From Wurfbainia villosa (Eukaryota; Streptophyta; Magnoliopsida; Zingiberales; Zingiberaceae): DNA of 64,000 nt. The notes under the pieces were generated by a model that was not told the DNA's origin, ran no database searches, and worked only from the letters and a program-made list of their open reading frames with translations. Of the stretch, positions 24,577-35,249 are shown piece after piece. The number at the start of each line of letters is the position of its first letter. Within the stretch, counting starts at the first letter, position 1. Position numbers and translations under genes: made by a program. The stretch lies in NCBI GenBank assembly GCA_025175895.1, contig JAKLTH010000227.1, forward strand, positions 1,405,501 to 1,469,500, in the 5' to 3' direction.

Positions 24577-27500
24577 ATTTGACTATCTCGAGTTAGATTT
24601 AATAAGATGTAAGTGGCACACAACGAATAATCTTTGATTGGATTTATGAGATATTAACTTTAATGGTGGATCCGATTTGAGATCAAGGGATGGGGAGACT
24701 CAATAAAGTAGATGGGGAGATTCAACAAAGTATTCATGATCGAACTTCTTCAACTGCCTGAGTACAAATCAGATTTGTCTGCAGCGTGTCGAGTTTGATC
24801 AGATCGGTCTTCGTCAGAGCTTCGTTAGGTCATATATCAGATTGGTCATCGGAATGGAAATTATTTCGAACACGAGAGGACTCGAAAACGAATAAGGAGG
24901 CTAAGGAGTATCTTGATGAAGCTCATCCGCCGCTCAAATCAAAGATTTAAAGGAAACAGAGAAAATGCGTAGAGTAGAGAGAAAGAGTAGCAAATTTTTA
25001 GAAATTATTTATTCCCACGTTCTCCTCCTTTTAACTTTATATAGAAAGAAAAGAACGTGTTTTTGTTTTTTGAGATGTGTGATCGTAGAGACATGACTTT
25101 TTGAAAAATATCGTGGCTTCATAATAGAGATCATGGAGATGTGATTTATCGTGGAGACGGAAAGATTTAACTGTCGAATCAATCTTGAGTGATCGTCTGT
25201 CGAACTAAGCTCAAATAATCATTTGAATTTAGGAGATCAAATGGTTGAACTAAACTATGGCAGGTCGATTTGAGCTCAAGAGATCAAGTTGATCTAAAAG
25301 TCGAATTGAGCTCGAAAATTTTGGGGTAGAATAACAAACCGATCTAATTGTCACACTTCACTCAGTTGTGAACTTGAATTGATTTCTATTTTACTTGATT
25401 TGATTTAAATTTAAATTTTACATCTCTAATTGTCACACTATTGGTCTGATCTTTTCTTTCAGACGAGGAAATAATTCCACACATAAATCATCTTTCAAGA
25501 ATGCCTTTTCGATATATCTACTAAAAATAAAAAATAAAAAATCCTCTTTTGTCGTCCTCCATTGCTGTTCATTTCTCCTCCTACAATTTAGTACACGAAT
25601 TCAAACGTCGCCCAACGTCCTGAGGCCCAAATTGTATTGAATAAAACATAAAGAACTGAGGAACCGAATCCCATGCTAATTGCGAAGCAATTGTTCGTCA
25701 TTGTTCAGAAATATATCTCCACTACTGCACCAATTCACAGCGACCCTTTACGACTCTTAAATAACACATCTTCACTTTTCACAACATCGTTAATTATTCT
25801 CATTGCTCTCTTGCACTATTGCGTCGTCGACTCGATATCATTGGCATCCAATCGACTGGCTGTTGGTGAGTTGCAATGGCCACCATCGACGCTTGGCCAT
25901 TGCTTTTCCAAGGCAATGAATGACATTTGGGGACACCGATAGCCAACAGCGAGGGAAGGGATAAAAAAGTAGTCAATGGTGGATATGTGTCGTCCGTCTC
26001 TGCGTCGAGTAGTCGCAAAAATCAAGGCTCTGCTCCTTTGGAGGGCAGTGGCAAATTTGACTAAAGCAGGAGCAACATTAACCATCAATAGTACTGCCAT
26101 ATATTCTAATGCACCGTGCCCACATTCTTCAATTCAGCGCCACAGATTTGGGATGGAAATGGTAATTAAGGTGATTTCAAAAGGTTGCAAGTGGAGTGGG
26201 AACGGCCACCACCATAAAGAAGAACCCTGCACCATATGCCTTGTTTTGAATAATTGATCAAGAACAGGAAAAACTGATTTTTATCATTGCTCCTCCGTCG
26301 AGTGAATGATTGCAACACGATGTCGACACTCATCGTCAGGTTTCTGCCAAATATTCTTATAGTGGTAAATGAGATTTCAACAATAACGATAATAATAATA
26401 CTAATTAATAATAACTCCCATTGCCTGCCTCATGCATCATGGCAAAGCTTGTATATATCACTGACTTGATGGCTAGCTGATCACGCTCTTTAAAAATCAT
26501 TGTCAAGCTTTTTCAAAATTCACTTTTCAGTTCAAGTATTTTATGATGGCTTTCATATATTGCTTTCCTTTCTAAAAAAAATTGATAGCAGACGCTTTAA
26601 ATTGAGTGTTGGATGAAGCTAACTCGTGCAGTGAACAGATAAGATATGCATAATAGAACCAGTAAACTCGATCAGTGTCGATCGATAAGAATCAATCCTT
26701 TCTTTTGGACTGATGCATAATAATACGTGAGTGAGGTTCCATGTTCCCCTATGAAGGAATATGTAATAGTAATGTCCCAACTTTTACTAGAGAATTTTAT
26801 ATATATATATATAGAATCCTATTTCCCCAATATACTTTTTGTATACACTAGAAATACTTGGGTGAATAATCTCATGTATATATGTCAGCTTAAATTGGAG
26901 CAACCTAAACTGTCTATTAATGTCTTGTTCATAATTGTTTTCATTGTCCGTGTTCTCGACTAATTAACAGGATATAGAGAGAGACAACTAGAACGTGAAC
27001 TTTTGAAAAGGAAGGTTTCTGAAGTTGATATTCTGATCATGTTGATAGTTATTTTATCTTAGGTTTTTTTTTCTCCCATTTTTGTGTGAAAGAGTGTCTA
27101 TCAAATTAGTTCCTATCATGTTTTATATATCATCAAGGTGCATCTCCAATGGATCATGTTGAATTCAAGCAATAACTAAACTAAAATGATCAGTATATTT
27201 CAACATCCAGAAACATTTAATTTTGTGTCCAGTTATCAGTTGGGAGTACTGACTGATCGAGCAAATAATGTAGCTTGTTCTTTATTATCAGACAACATGG
27301 TGGATGCTCCCACAGTAGCCACTTTGTTGCCAAATGCTATGTGCTGTTGACATTTTTCACTATCAGGATACATGCCATATCAGAATTTATGAAATTTTCT
27401 ACATGCTAAAAGAGTAAATCATCCTATCTCATCATCCACATACATTATTACAGACGATGAGATAGGACAATTTACTTTTGACAATTTGAACACAACGTAG

Positions 27501-28490
27501 AGTGTAAAATGAGTAGGAAACCGCTAGCTTGAATATTTGAACTGAGTCATCAGTGACTCAACCCAATATTGTCGCCTCTAACCAATAAACGACAATATTC
27601 ACGTACCTAAATTTATCTCCAATAACACAACGTTTTACAATTAAGATGGCTAATGGGATTTGCATCGATCCATCAAGGCATGAAATGAACCGTATCAGAA
27701 TTATATTGTGTGAACTCTAGCGCAAAATATACTCTGGCGTAAGGGAGTTTTCTTCACAGCTATTAGAGATGGCATGAAAAGAACCGTATCAGAAATTTAT
27801 GGCGTTTAAATTAATTAAATAATCGCGTCGAGCTAATACATCTCCAATTACAGTTAAAATTCGGAAATATATATATATATATATAATCTGATCACTGGAG
27901 TGCGTAGAAAGCCTCTGGTCGTTCTCAAGGTCACCTCCCAATGCTTCACACAATGAAAGGGAATGCTAAAGCAGTTCTTGACGCGACGTACGTGGACAGA
28001 AACAATAGAAAATGATGCTGATAATTTAGATTAAACGGGCGTGGGTAAAAGTATATATTCCTGGATTGCCATGGACCACGCAACGAGATTAATTTGATTA
28101 TTGTATTAATTAAGACACTGTTGTTAATTTTGTAGAAACATTAGCCTGGCAATCTGCGATTAATTATATTGAGACTTCGATCGAAATTAATTAACATGAA
28201 GAGGAAGAGAAGTGGCCAGCTGAAATTACCAAAAGCACGGCGTGGCTTTTTGCCTTAGAAAGGGCGACTCTGTCACGCCCTGTGTGAAAACAACGGCGTC
28301 AACGGAATCCTTTAATTCGGTCAAGAAGAACAGGGAGAGAAGGAAAGAAAAGCAGAGGCATGCAGATGCGCGTTCTCTAAAATTCTAATCGAACAAGGTC
28401 AGTTACCTGCTTTGTGGTATTGTGATGTAAGAGTATAATGCATAATGATAAATGCTACTGTTCACTGTTAAGGTCCCTCCCCCAAGCTCA
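24577..28490. other. Intergenic region upstream of the nicotianamine synthase gene
   Basis: AT-rich DNA with no recognised coding region. It holds short (AT)n runs near 26805 and 27868, and a pair of 24-bp near-identical direct repeats at 27677 and 27771. The open frames near 25670-26260 overlap on both strands and carry no family motif. The last few hundred bases are presumably the NAS promoter. Confidence 0.4.
27677..27794. repeat. Pair of 24-bp direct repeats upstream of NAS
   Basis: GGCATGAAATGAACCGTATC(AGAA) at 27677-27700 recurs at 27771-27794 with one substitution, 94 bp apart, about 0.8 kb upstream of the NAS start. It could be a local duplication or a duplicated regulatory site; no known element name is assigned. 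Confidence 0.7.
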
Positions 28491-28493
28491 TGA

Positions 28494-28502
28494 TATATAT
28501 AG
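28494..28502 (+). promoter_or_regulatory. TATA box of the NAS gene
   Basis: TATATATAG lies 79 bp upstream of the NAS ATG, predicting a transcription start near 28525-28535 and a leader of about 50 nt without an upstream ATG in that interval. Confidence 0.7.
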
Positions 28503-28580
28503 AGACCCCCTCTAGCATTGGGGAGTGTGGCATCTGGTCGATCGTCTCTGAGTTGTAGCATTTTAATTTAATCAGTTTCC

Positions 28581-29516
28581 ATGGGAGGGGAAAACCAAGA
28601 AGGCGAGATGGTGCTTGTTCAGAGGATCTCGGAGATCTATGAGAGGATCTCCAAGCTCGGCAGTCTGAGCCCATCCGAGGAGGTGGACGGCCTCTTCACT
28701 GAGCTGGTGCATGCATGCATCCCTGTCGTGCCGATTGAAGTGTGCGAGCTCAGTCCGGAGGTGCAGGCCATGAGGACCAAGCTCATCAAGCTTTGCGGCG
28801 AGGCAGAGGGGCTCCTGGAGTGCCACTACTCCGATGTCTTGGCCTCCTTCGACAACCCTTTCGACCACTTGGACCTCTTTCCCTACTACAACAATTATCT
28901 CAAGCTGAGCCACCTCGAGTACACCCTCCTGGCGCGTCACGCCCCGGCGCCTGGCCGCGTGGCCTTCGTCGGCTCCGGCCCCCTGCCGCTGAGCTCCATC
29001 GTGCTCGCCGCGCATCACATGCCGGCGTCGGCGCAGATCGACAACTACGACGTCGACGCGACGGCCAACGCTCGGGCGCGGCGCCTGGTGCAGGGGGACG
29101 GCGACCTGGCGGCGCGGCTGGCGTTCCACACTGCGGACGTTATGGACGTGACGCTGGCGCTGCGCGGGTACGACGTGGTGTTCCTGGCGGCGCTCGTGGG
29201 CGTCGAGCGCAAGGAGAAGGCGCGGGTGATCGAGCACCTGGCGCGCCACATGGCACCGGGAGCCGTCCTGGTAGCGCGGAGCGCGCACGGGGCGAGGGCC
29301 TTCCTCTACCCGGTGGTGGACCCGGCGGAGGACCTCAAGGGCTTCGAGGTGTTGACGGTGCACCACCCGGCTGACGAGGTCATCAACTCGGTCATTGTCG
29401 CCAGGAAGCCAATTCACGGCGGGGTTCATCCGTCGACGCCGCCGGTTCTGAGGCCCTGCAAGTGCTGCGAGATGGTGCAGGGGTTCCATCACTTAGGCCA
29501 CGGAAGCATCATATAA
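28581..29516 (+). CDS. NAS: Nicotianamine synthase
   Basis: Intronless, 311 codons, ATG at 28581 in a good context (TTTCCATGGG). It condenses three S-adenosylmethionine molecules into nicotianamine, the chelator of Fe, Zn and Cu used for long-distance metal transport and, in grasses, the precursor of phytosiderophores. Diagnostic blocks are SLSPSEEVDGLFTELVHACI, DNPFDHLDLFPYYNNYLKLS, RVAFVGSGPLPLSSIVLAAH (SAM-binding glycine motif), FLAALVGVERKEKARVIEHL, ARSAHGARAFLYPVVDP and HPADEVINSVIVARKP. A YTLL (YxxPhi) motif and LL pairs correspond to the trafficking motifs described for rice NAS2. The C-terminal tail is short and Cys-rich (PCKCCEM). The gene is very GC-rich from about 28940 onward. 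Length is within the usual 310-340 residues. Whether it is iron-deficiency-induced cannot be read here. Confidence 0.97.
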   Translation: MGGENQEGEMVLVQRISEIYERISKLGSLSPSEEVDGLFTELVHACIPVVPIEVCELSPEVQAMRTKLIKLCGEAEGLLECHYSDVLASFDNPFDHLDLFPYYNNYLKLSHLEYTLLARHAPAPGRVAFVGSGPLPLSSIVLAAHHMPASAQIDNYDVDATANARARRLVQGDGDLAARLAFHTADVMDVTLALRGYDVVFLAALVGVERKEKARVIEHLARHMAPGAVLVARSAHGARAFLYPVVDPAEDLKGFEVLTVHHPADEVINSVIVARKPIHGGVHPSTPPVLRPCKCCEMVQGFHHLGHGSII

Positions 29517-30430
29517 GAGGTTGGGGCCTGAAGAACTTCCCTACTCCAAATTAATCGATCCAAGGATGATTACATACTTAATTAAATCTTGATTACATAA
29601 TTAATGAAAACCAATTATATATATCTACTCTAGCTTTAATTTAATGGTGTACTAGCTAGTGCTGCATGAAGTATTTTTCAAATGCTTTGCTTAATTTCCC
29701 GTTGCCAAGGAATAAGTGGCATTTCTCTGTTAAAGTTATCATGAAATAATAGTGTGTAAAATTATAATCTTCCGTGCAGTTAAACCTAGCTAAACCCCAA
29801 ACGAACCACGCGATATTGTCCTCTGGCAAAAAAAATTAAGTAAATTTTTTGTTTGGATGCTACCTAAGAAGATTGCTTTGTATTGCGTTCTTCTAACGTG
29901 ATCAAGATAATATTTTATAATCAAGACGATTGCGCGAAGACGTCAAGAGAGCGTGTGGGGGTCAATCTTGCGCGGTTGTTTCGAGGATGATGTAACGAAC
30001 AAAACCCATCAAAAAAAAAAAAGCAGCAGCAAGTGGCGAAACCATTATTTTGTCTTGGCAAAGAACACGACAAAATAGTATTTTCAGCTTATTTGTTCAG
30101 GAGGGAAAATGACTCTGTTGCTGTAACAAGTAAGACGCAAGAATTCATGCTCTTGCTCTCCTGCATGTGCTCGTCCGGCGGTGCAATTTTGTGAGCAAAC
30201 CTTAAAACCCTGAAACCGGAAGCTCAAAACTGTTGGAAAAGAGGAAGTTGACAATCTAACTGCAAAGCTGCTGCTTCAACCTGAAATCACAAAGCTTTCG
30301 TTCTGGGTATGGATGATCGATTGAAATGGCCTACTTACAGAACTTCCTGAATTCATTTTTAGTTCAAAGTGAAGGCCTCATCCAAGATTTAAATTATATC
30401 CTCGCCACCGCCGGCCGCCGCAGCCGCCGC
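29517..30430. other. NAS 3' flank and intergenic DNA
   Basis: 3' UTR followed by AT-rich DNA. No open frame, RNA gene or mobile element is recognised. Confidence 0.4.
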
Positions 30431-30439
30431 CTGTCTGGC

Positions 30440-31880
30440 TCCAACCCTTCTTTACGCCATTCTTCTCGATAAAGAAGGGTTGGTCCCTCACCCTCCATAA
30501 TCTCACTCTCAGGGTCGTCATCGAGGCCGTGAGGATCATGGCTGTCGAAGGCCTCTACCAGAGGCGTTTCGCTACCTTTGCCTACGGCGGCAGGGAATCC
30601 ATGGTCGTCGCACTGCCATCCGCTACGTACCTCAATGTCAATGTTCGAAATCCTACACGGTGGTTTCGCACCGATCTCCGTAGCCAGCCTTTCGGCGGTC
30701 CCGTACACCTTCATCGCTTGGTTGCTGTTTTGGAGGAGAAGATCGAGAAGCCTGCTCTAATTTCTATCGTCAGACGGTTACGTTCAACTCTGAAGAGACT
30801 GGAATTCCTGATGCTCTTCATAAAACCATTAGGGTTTATGCAGTGAGATACCTGGATTAGATTTTGGTGATCACTTCTTGCTCAAGAATGCTGATCGCCA
30901 TGAGTAAAGACACGATCTTCAAGTTCTTAGTGGACAATTTGAAGGTAAAGATTGGTCGTTTGCAGACTTCAACCCGCAGTTCTGTCCCTAAGAAGATGAT
31001 TTTTCTCGGATTGGAGCTTCAGGCAGTTCCTCCTTCAGTCTTGCGGCCACCCATGTCAGAGAAGGCCATTCGAGCCGAGAAGAAGTATCTGAAAAGAAAT
31101 GCAGCAAAGGCTCTGGAATTAAAGAATGCTCGTGAGACTAGTCGAAAAAATCCTGGCTTGAAGATAATTAATAAGCCATCTGTTAAAGAAGTGGTGCAGG
31201 AGTATTTCAAAACAAGAGAAAATTGCTGGCATTGGCACCGGATGCTGACTGCTAGTTATTTCTTGTTCTTTAAGAGGATTAGGGATCAATTATCTGCTGA
31301 ACTGGTAGAATCTTATGATCAATTCCAGGAGATGTGGTTGATCAATTAATATATGATGCCTGTTAAAGCTAGTGAGGCCATGGAAGCAGAAAAAGGCTAG
31401 CTGAAGAAGAAGAGATCGAGGAGGTATGTTAAGAGAACTGTGAAGGAATTGAAAGAGTTAAAAATGAGAGCAAATGCCCCTATGGAGCTCGTAAGGAGAG
31501 CTGTCAAACTATAGCTGGGTTTACAAAAGCAACGGGAAGGCCAAGGCCTATAAAATACCTCATATGTCTGGATGATCTGATATCGCAAAGTGGTATATAT
31601 GCAGGTGTGGGCAGGAGATGGTTGGAGTTTTTCTGCTGTTGCCATACCTTCAAAATGTATCTGATCACTTGAGATTCTCACGTTTCTTCACATTGTCAGA
31701 GAAGCACGAGGCTACTACAAAATCTGAAGACTACAGATGCTCATGGACTAGGGCCACTAGCTATACTTCCCAACTGAAAAGGAAGTGAAGATGATGATGG
31801 GGGATAAGAAACTCTCCGATTCCATGCTTGTAGTCTCATTCGATGGGTTATAAATGAGGAGCAATGGAGAACTGTCGAAC
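30440..31880 (+). pseudogene. Broken nuclear group II intron maturase (nMAT-type) copy
   Basis: Conceptual translation in shifting frames gives ordered matches to the plant organelle-targeted maturases nMAT1/nMAT2: QRRFATFAYGGR (about 30560), ALHKTIRVYAVRYLD then a stop at about 30858, QAVPPSVLRPPM and SEKAIRAEKKYL (about 31020-31095), ELKNARETSRK, WHWHRMLTASYFLF and ESYDQFQEMW (up to about 31340), then APMELVRRAVKL (about 31475), TGRPRPIKYL-like and RRWLEFF-like sequence to about 31880. Several frameshifts and stops interrupt the frame, a segment of the reverse-transcriptase part is missing or compressed, and the mitochondrial presequence is not recognisable. The family acts in splicing of mitochondrial group II introns. 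A decayed duplicate or retrocopy is inferred, since a functional copy would be needed elsewhere in the genome. Confidence 0.82.
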
Positions 31881-32523
31881 ACATATCAACTTTGTTATTA
31901 TAGATAATTTGATGTGCCAACGTCCGTTCGATGAGCGTTGGATGTGCCAATGTTTATTCTGGTATTCATCATAAGTCTCTTAAAGGATATTTTGGGATGT
32001 AAATATCTTCTTATTCTGTCGCAGGATGCTGCTTCTGTTGGTCGCAACAAGTCGTTTGATGTACTGCTTATGCCAGGGGACAGACAAACAAAGTGTTCTT
32101 GTAATAAGGATTAGAAGATTCATTCAGCTTCATTTTAAAAAGTGAGGGTAAACTATAACTATGTTTATATATCTTGATATGCTAATCTGCATGCAATCAT
32201 CTCTGCAAATGATATTTCATCGGCACATCGATCGAACAGCTATTCAATCACTTTCATTGATTCCAACACAGTTCATCACAATATAGGAAACAACCAGTGC
32301 ACATATATATCAAGAACAAATACACACATTTATAGATACATGTTACCAAGAAGCCCAAAACCTTGATTGGAAGACAGTGTTCCTATAAAAACACACAAAC
32401 CTATCACATGCTGCGCCAAGAGAGGTTATAGACTTGAGAGAAAGCCGTAAGCAGGGACGGATAACACAAAGCACGAAGGTAAATTCTACGTTTAATAGAT
32501 CTCGCACAATTATCTGTGACACT
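31881..32523. other. Flank between maturase pseudogene and bZIP gene
   Basis: No coding sequence recognised. About 32200-32523 is probably 3' UTR of the minus-strand bZIP gene. Confidence 0.4.
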
Positions 32524-32958
32524 TCAGAATTGGAGCATTTCAGCATTGGCCATGATTGGCTGCGCCGGACAAGGAAGCTGCCATGGCTTCAGAATAGGGT
32601 CGGGCATCTCTGGAATGTCCATGGCCATCCCGGTGAATTCCTCCACAAAGCGCAGTACCGAGTTGACCGACTGCAGCCTCTGCGTCAATTCGTTGAGCTG
32701 CGCACGCAGGATGGCGTTCTCGGATTCCACCTTGGCGTACCGCTGCGTCACCGCATCGATTTGCGTAGATAATTGGGCGTTTTGGGTCTTGATCTTCGCC
32801 TCTTCGATCACCAGCTCGTCCAGGCGCTGCTGCTTCCTCATCCTGGACCTCCTCGCCGACTCCCTGTTGGAGAGCATCCTCTTACGCTTCCTCTCGTCGG
32901 TCGCAGGGTGCGTTTCCTCTTCGGAACTCGAAACTCGTGGAGCAGGCAAGGAAGACAT
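32524..32958 (-). CDS. Group S1 bZIP transcription factor (bZIP11/bZIP53/bZIP44-like)
   Basis: Intronless, 144 codons, ATG at 32958. The basic region (residues about 23-45) reads ERKRKRMLSNRESARRSRMR with the invariant N-x7-R (Asn31, Arg39), followed by a long leucine zipper starting at Leu46. The short N-terminus (SSEEE) and a C-terminal AMDIPEMPDPILKPWQLP-type tail are typical of S1 bZIPs. These factors bind ACGT and related sites, heterodimerise with group C bZIPs, and control amino-acid and sugar metabolism under energy deprivation. The leader contains the conserved sucrose-control uORF, which independently supports the S1 assignment. Which S1 member it is cannot be settled by eye. Confidence 0.95.
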   Translation of the reverse strand: MSSLPAPRVSSSEEETHPATDERKRKRMLSNRESARRSRMRKQQRLDELVIEEAKIKTQNAQLSTQIDAVTQRYAKVESENAILRAQLNELTQRLQSVNSVLRFVEEFTGMAMDIPEMPDPILKPWQLPCPAQPIMANAEMLQF

Positions 32959-33087
32959 CGCTCGTTTGTTCTCAGGAGTAGAAAAGTATTACGATTTACG
33001 AATCTAAGTTATTTGAGACCGGATCAGAGAAGAATAAGGAAACAAATGAAAAAAAAAAGAAGCTTAAATCGGAATGGATCTGTGAGT

Positions 33088-33168
33088 TCACGAAATCACA
33101 TAAGACCAGTAAAGGAGGACGACGGAGAAGGAGTGGAGGAAACAGACGCTAAGGGCAGCGATATGCAT
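33088..33168 (-). promoter_or_regulatory. Sucrose-control uORF (SC-uORF) in the bZIP leader
   Basis: On the minus strand, ATG at 33168 opens a 26-codon frame ending TGA at 33088, 129 nt before the bZIP ATG. Its C-terminal half reads HSFSVVLLYWSYVIS, matching the conserved SC peptide of S1 bZIP leaders (FSVVFLYWFYVFS type) with three or so substitutions. In Arabidopsis bZIP11 this nascent peptide stalls ribosomes when sucrose is high and represses translation of the main ORF. A one-codon ATG-TGA (33101-33096) overlaps it in another frame; no further ATG intervenes before the main start. Confidence 0.93.
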
Positions 33169-33174
33169 ACAGGG

Positions 33175-33216
33175 CTAGAAGATGATGATCTTCGACACGA
33201 TTAGAGAAGCAAACAT
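33175..33216 (-). promoter_or_regulatory. Short upstream ORF (first AUG of the bZIP leader)
   Basis: A 13-codon frame, ATG at 33216 to TAG at 33175, is the first AUG downstream of the predicted TATA-directed start. It is in the same frame as the sucrose-control uORF and separated from it by only two sense codons (CCC TGT). The peptide is Ile/Phe-rich; conservation is unknown. Confidence 0.7.
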
Positions 33217-33540
33217 CAAGAAACCTGTTGGATTACGAGCAAGCGCCAAGCGGGGTACGTACGTTCACCAGAGAAGGATCAAAATATCAGATTTTGGGAG
33301 TTGGATCTGGAAGAAAACGTCCCAAAGAGCAAAACCAAGCCGGAAAGCGATGATTTTGAAGCTGGATCTGGATCGAAAGAAAGGATTCCACCGAGAGAAA
33401 AGAGCAGAACGAGACAACGGAAACAAGAGAGAGGATGAGAGAAGAGAACTTAGCTGGAAAAGGGACGAAGCCAATCCCCACAAGGGAGCCACCACCAACC
33501 AGAGGAACGGAAGAATGTCACAGAGTACGAGGAGCCGCGA

Positions 33541-33550
33541 ATTTATAGAG
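33541..33550 (-). promoter_or_regulatory. TATA box of the bZIP gene
   Basis: CTCTATAAAT on the minus strand, about 375 bp before the sucrose-control uORF, predicts a start near 33512 and an unspliced leader of about 550 nt, the long leader expected for S1 bZIP genes. No ATG occurs between this site's predicted start and 33216. Confidence 0.65.
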
Positions 33551-35249
33551 GGGGAGAGGGGGCGTTCCAGGATAAGAATTCGGCGTTCAAAGACGTGTGC
33601 GATGACTTCACGTAAACGACGGCACCTAGATTTAGCGCAGCAGCCAACGTCCTCAATTCCTAGCTGCTCCTTCTCGAAGAAAAAAAATAAAGTGAATATT
33701 ATGAATATGAATTGAATTGTCTAAGGTTTGAACGTTTTAAGAAATTTAGAGAAAAATTTATAAATACATCGTAATTTTTAATTATCTATATGAATAGTCT
33801 GGAGATTAATCAGCCTTCGATTTCGATGGAAAAGCTTTTTCATTGGACCTCCTAATTTTTAATATTTTAATCGATATTCTGTGAAGATTCTCTATATTAA
33901 AAAATGACTTAAATTACTTATTCAATATAAATTTTGGCGGTGTGTATTGCCGGCGATGGAAGTCGGTTGGATGCTTCCTCGCCACTTGCCCAGTCGCCAT
34001 CGAAGAGCGAGATGGCCTCTAATTTTATATTATCCCGCTTAATTTTAGTTTATTTTTTTTATGGCAACAAATAATATTTTAATTATGCTTGAGTATTATC
34101 ATAAATAAAAAATATTTAAAAGGAAGCAACTTTTTGAAATTAGTCTCTTACTGTACTGCTTGACGGCCTATAGAGATATGAAAGATACGTAATTTAAGTA
34201 AAAAGCGTCTTAATGTTGTTTTTTTTATCGGTGAGGATTCGATGGCTTCGTTCAGTAATTCACTTCTTAATCTATCTATTTATAATGATTAAAAATGGAT
34301 TAAAGAGGGACAATAAATGGCGAGGAATGAATGAATAGAATAAAGAATAATTGATAATAACTCACCGGAATAAAGATAAGAGTTAATTTTATATTAAAAT
34401 AAAAAATATAAATCGTAAAGTTTTTAATTTTTAAAATTTAATCGTGATTGAAATTTATGCTTTTTTTTTAAATTTACCCCTAATCTGTCCATGCGTCTTA
34501 TTTTGTTTATCTTAATTTTATAAGGAAAGACCTATTTTACGTCTAAGTTAGTTTTAGTCACTGTATAAAGTCACTTAAAAATCCTCGGCGTCCTAAAAGT
34601 TAAATTTTACTTATTCATCGACTCATTGTACTTTTCATTGAGTGGGTTTCACCGGATCGGATCTAATATGAGGTCAAATAGATGGCTAAGAAGATGTCCA
34701 AATTTTTTTCTTCCAATTATTTATTTCAATAAAAAAAATTATTTTTTATTATTTGTTTCGGATCTCATCGAACACACTTTGATATTTATTAAAATATCTT
34801 CCCTTTCTTTTCTTTTTTTAATATCTTTATTTATCTTGAATTATTTATTATCTCTTTGCATGCGTCACCCCACTACTTTTATACGCAACATAATCCAACT
34901 GTACAAAATATAACTAAACTTTATGACGTTGATATAACCTAATATATACCTATTTTACGTCTGGAGTGGTATCCAAGGACGAGATTAGGCGGTGGGTCAG
35001 GTGTGAAAGTGATTCAGAAAAGGTCAACCAAAAGTAAGAGCAATCCACGAAGGGATTCTGAAAGGGTAAAATAGAAAAGTAGTCGTATAGAGTTGTCAAA
35101 TTAGATTAGATCCGTCGAATTTATTCGTCCTATCAAATAATTTAGATGGGTTGAATTGAAATTTTATCAATTAAATCGATGACTAAGGATTAATCGATTT
35201 AATGTCTGATGAGTCACTTGAGAGTTGATCCGGATCGAGAATATCAATA
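33551..35249. other. Intergenic AT-rich DNA upstream of the bZIP gene
   Basis: bZIP promoter side and then AT-rich sequence. Open frames are short with no family resemblance; nothing further is recognised. Confidence 0.4.

Noticed and set aside
25673..26257. Overlapping frames of 70-95 codons on both strands
   Set aside because: None has a family motif and they mutually overlap; treated as chance.
28742..29374. 210-codon plus-strand frame overlapping NAS
   Set aside because: A shifted-frame shadow of NAS rich in Arg, Gly and Ala; the NAS frame carries all conserved motifs.
28572..29492. 306-codon open frame antisense to NAS
   Set aside because: Same effect: it lies exactly over the GC-rich NAS coding region and reads as Arg/His-rich nonsense.
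31990..32110. Further maturase similarity beyond about 31880
   Set aside because: Short words only; I could not follow the family's order reliably, so the pseudogene was ended earlier.
33265..33498. Long upstream frame in the bZIP leader
   Set aside because: It has no ATG start (begins at TTG) and no ATG occurs in the leader before 33216, so it is not a credible uORF.
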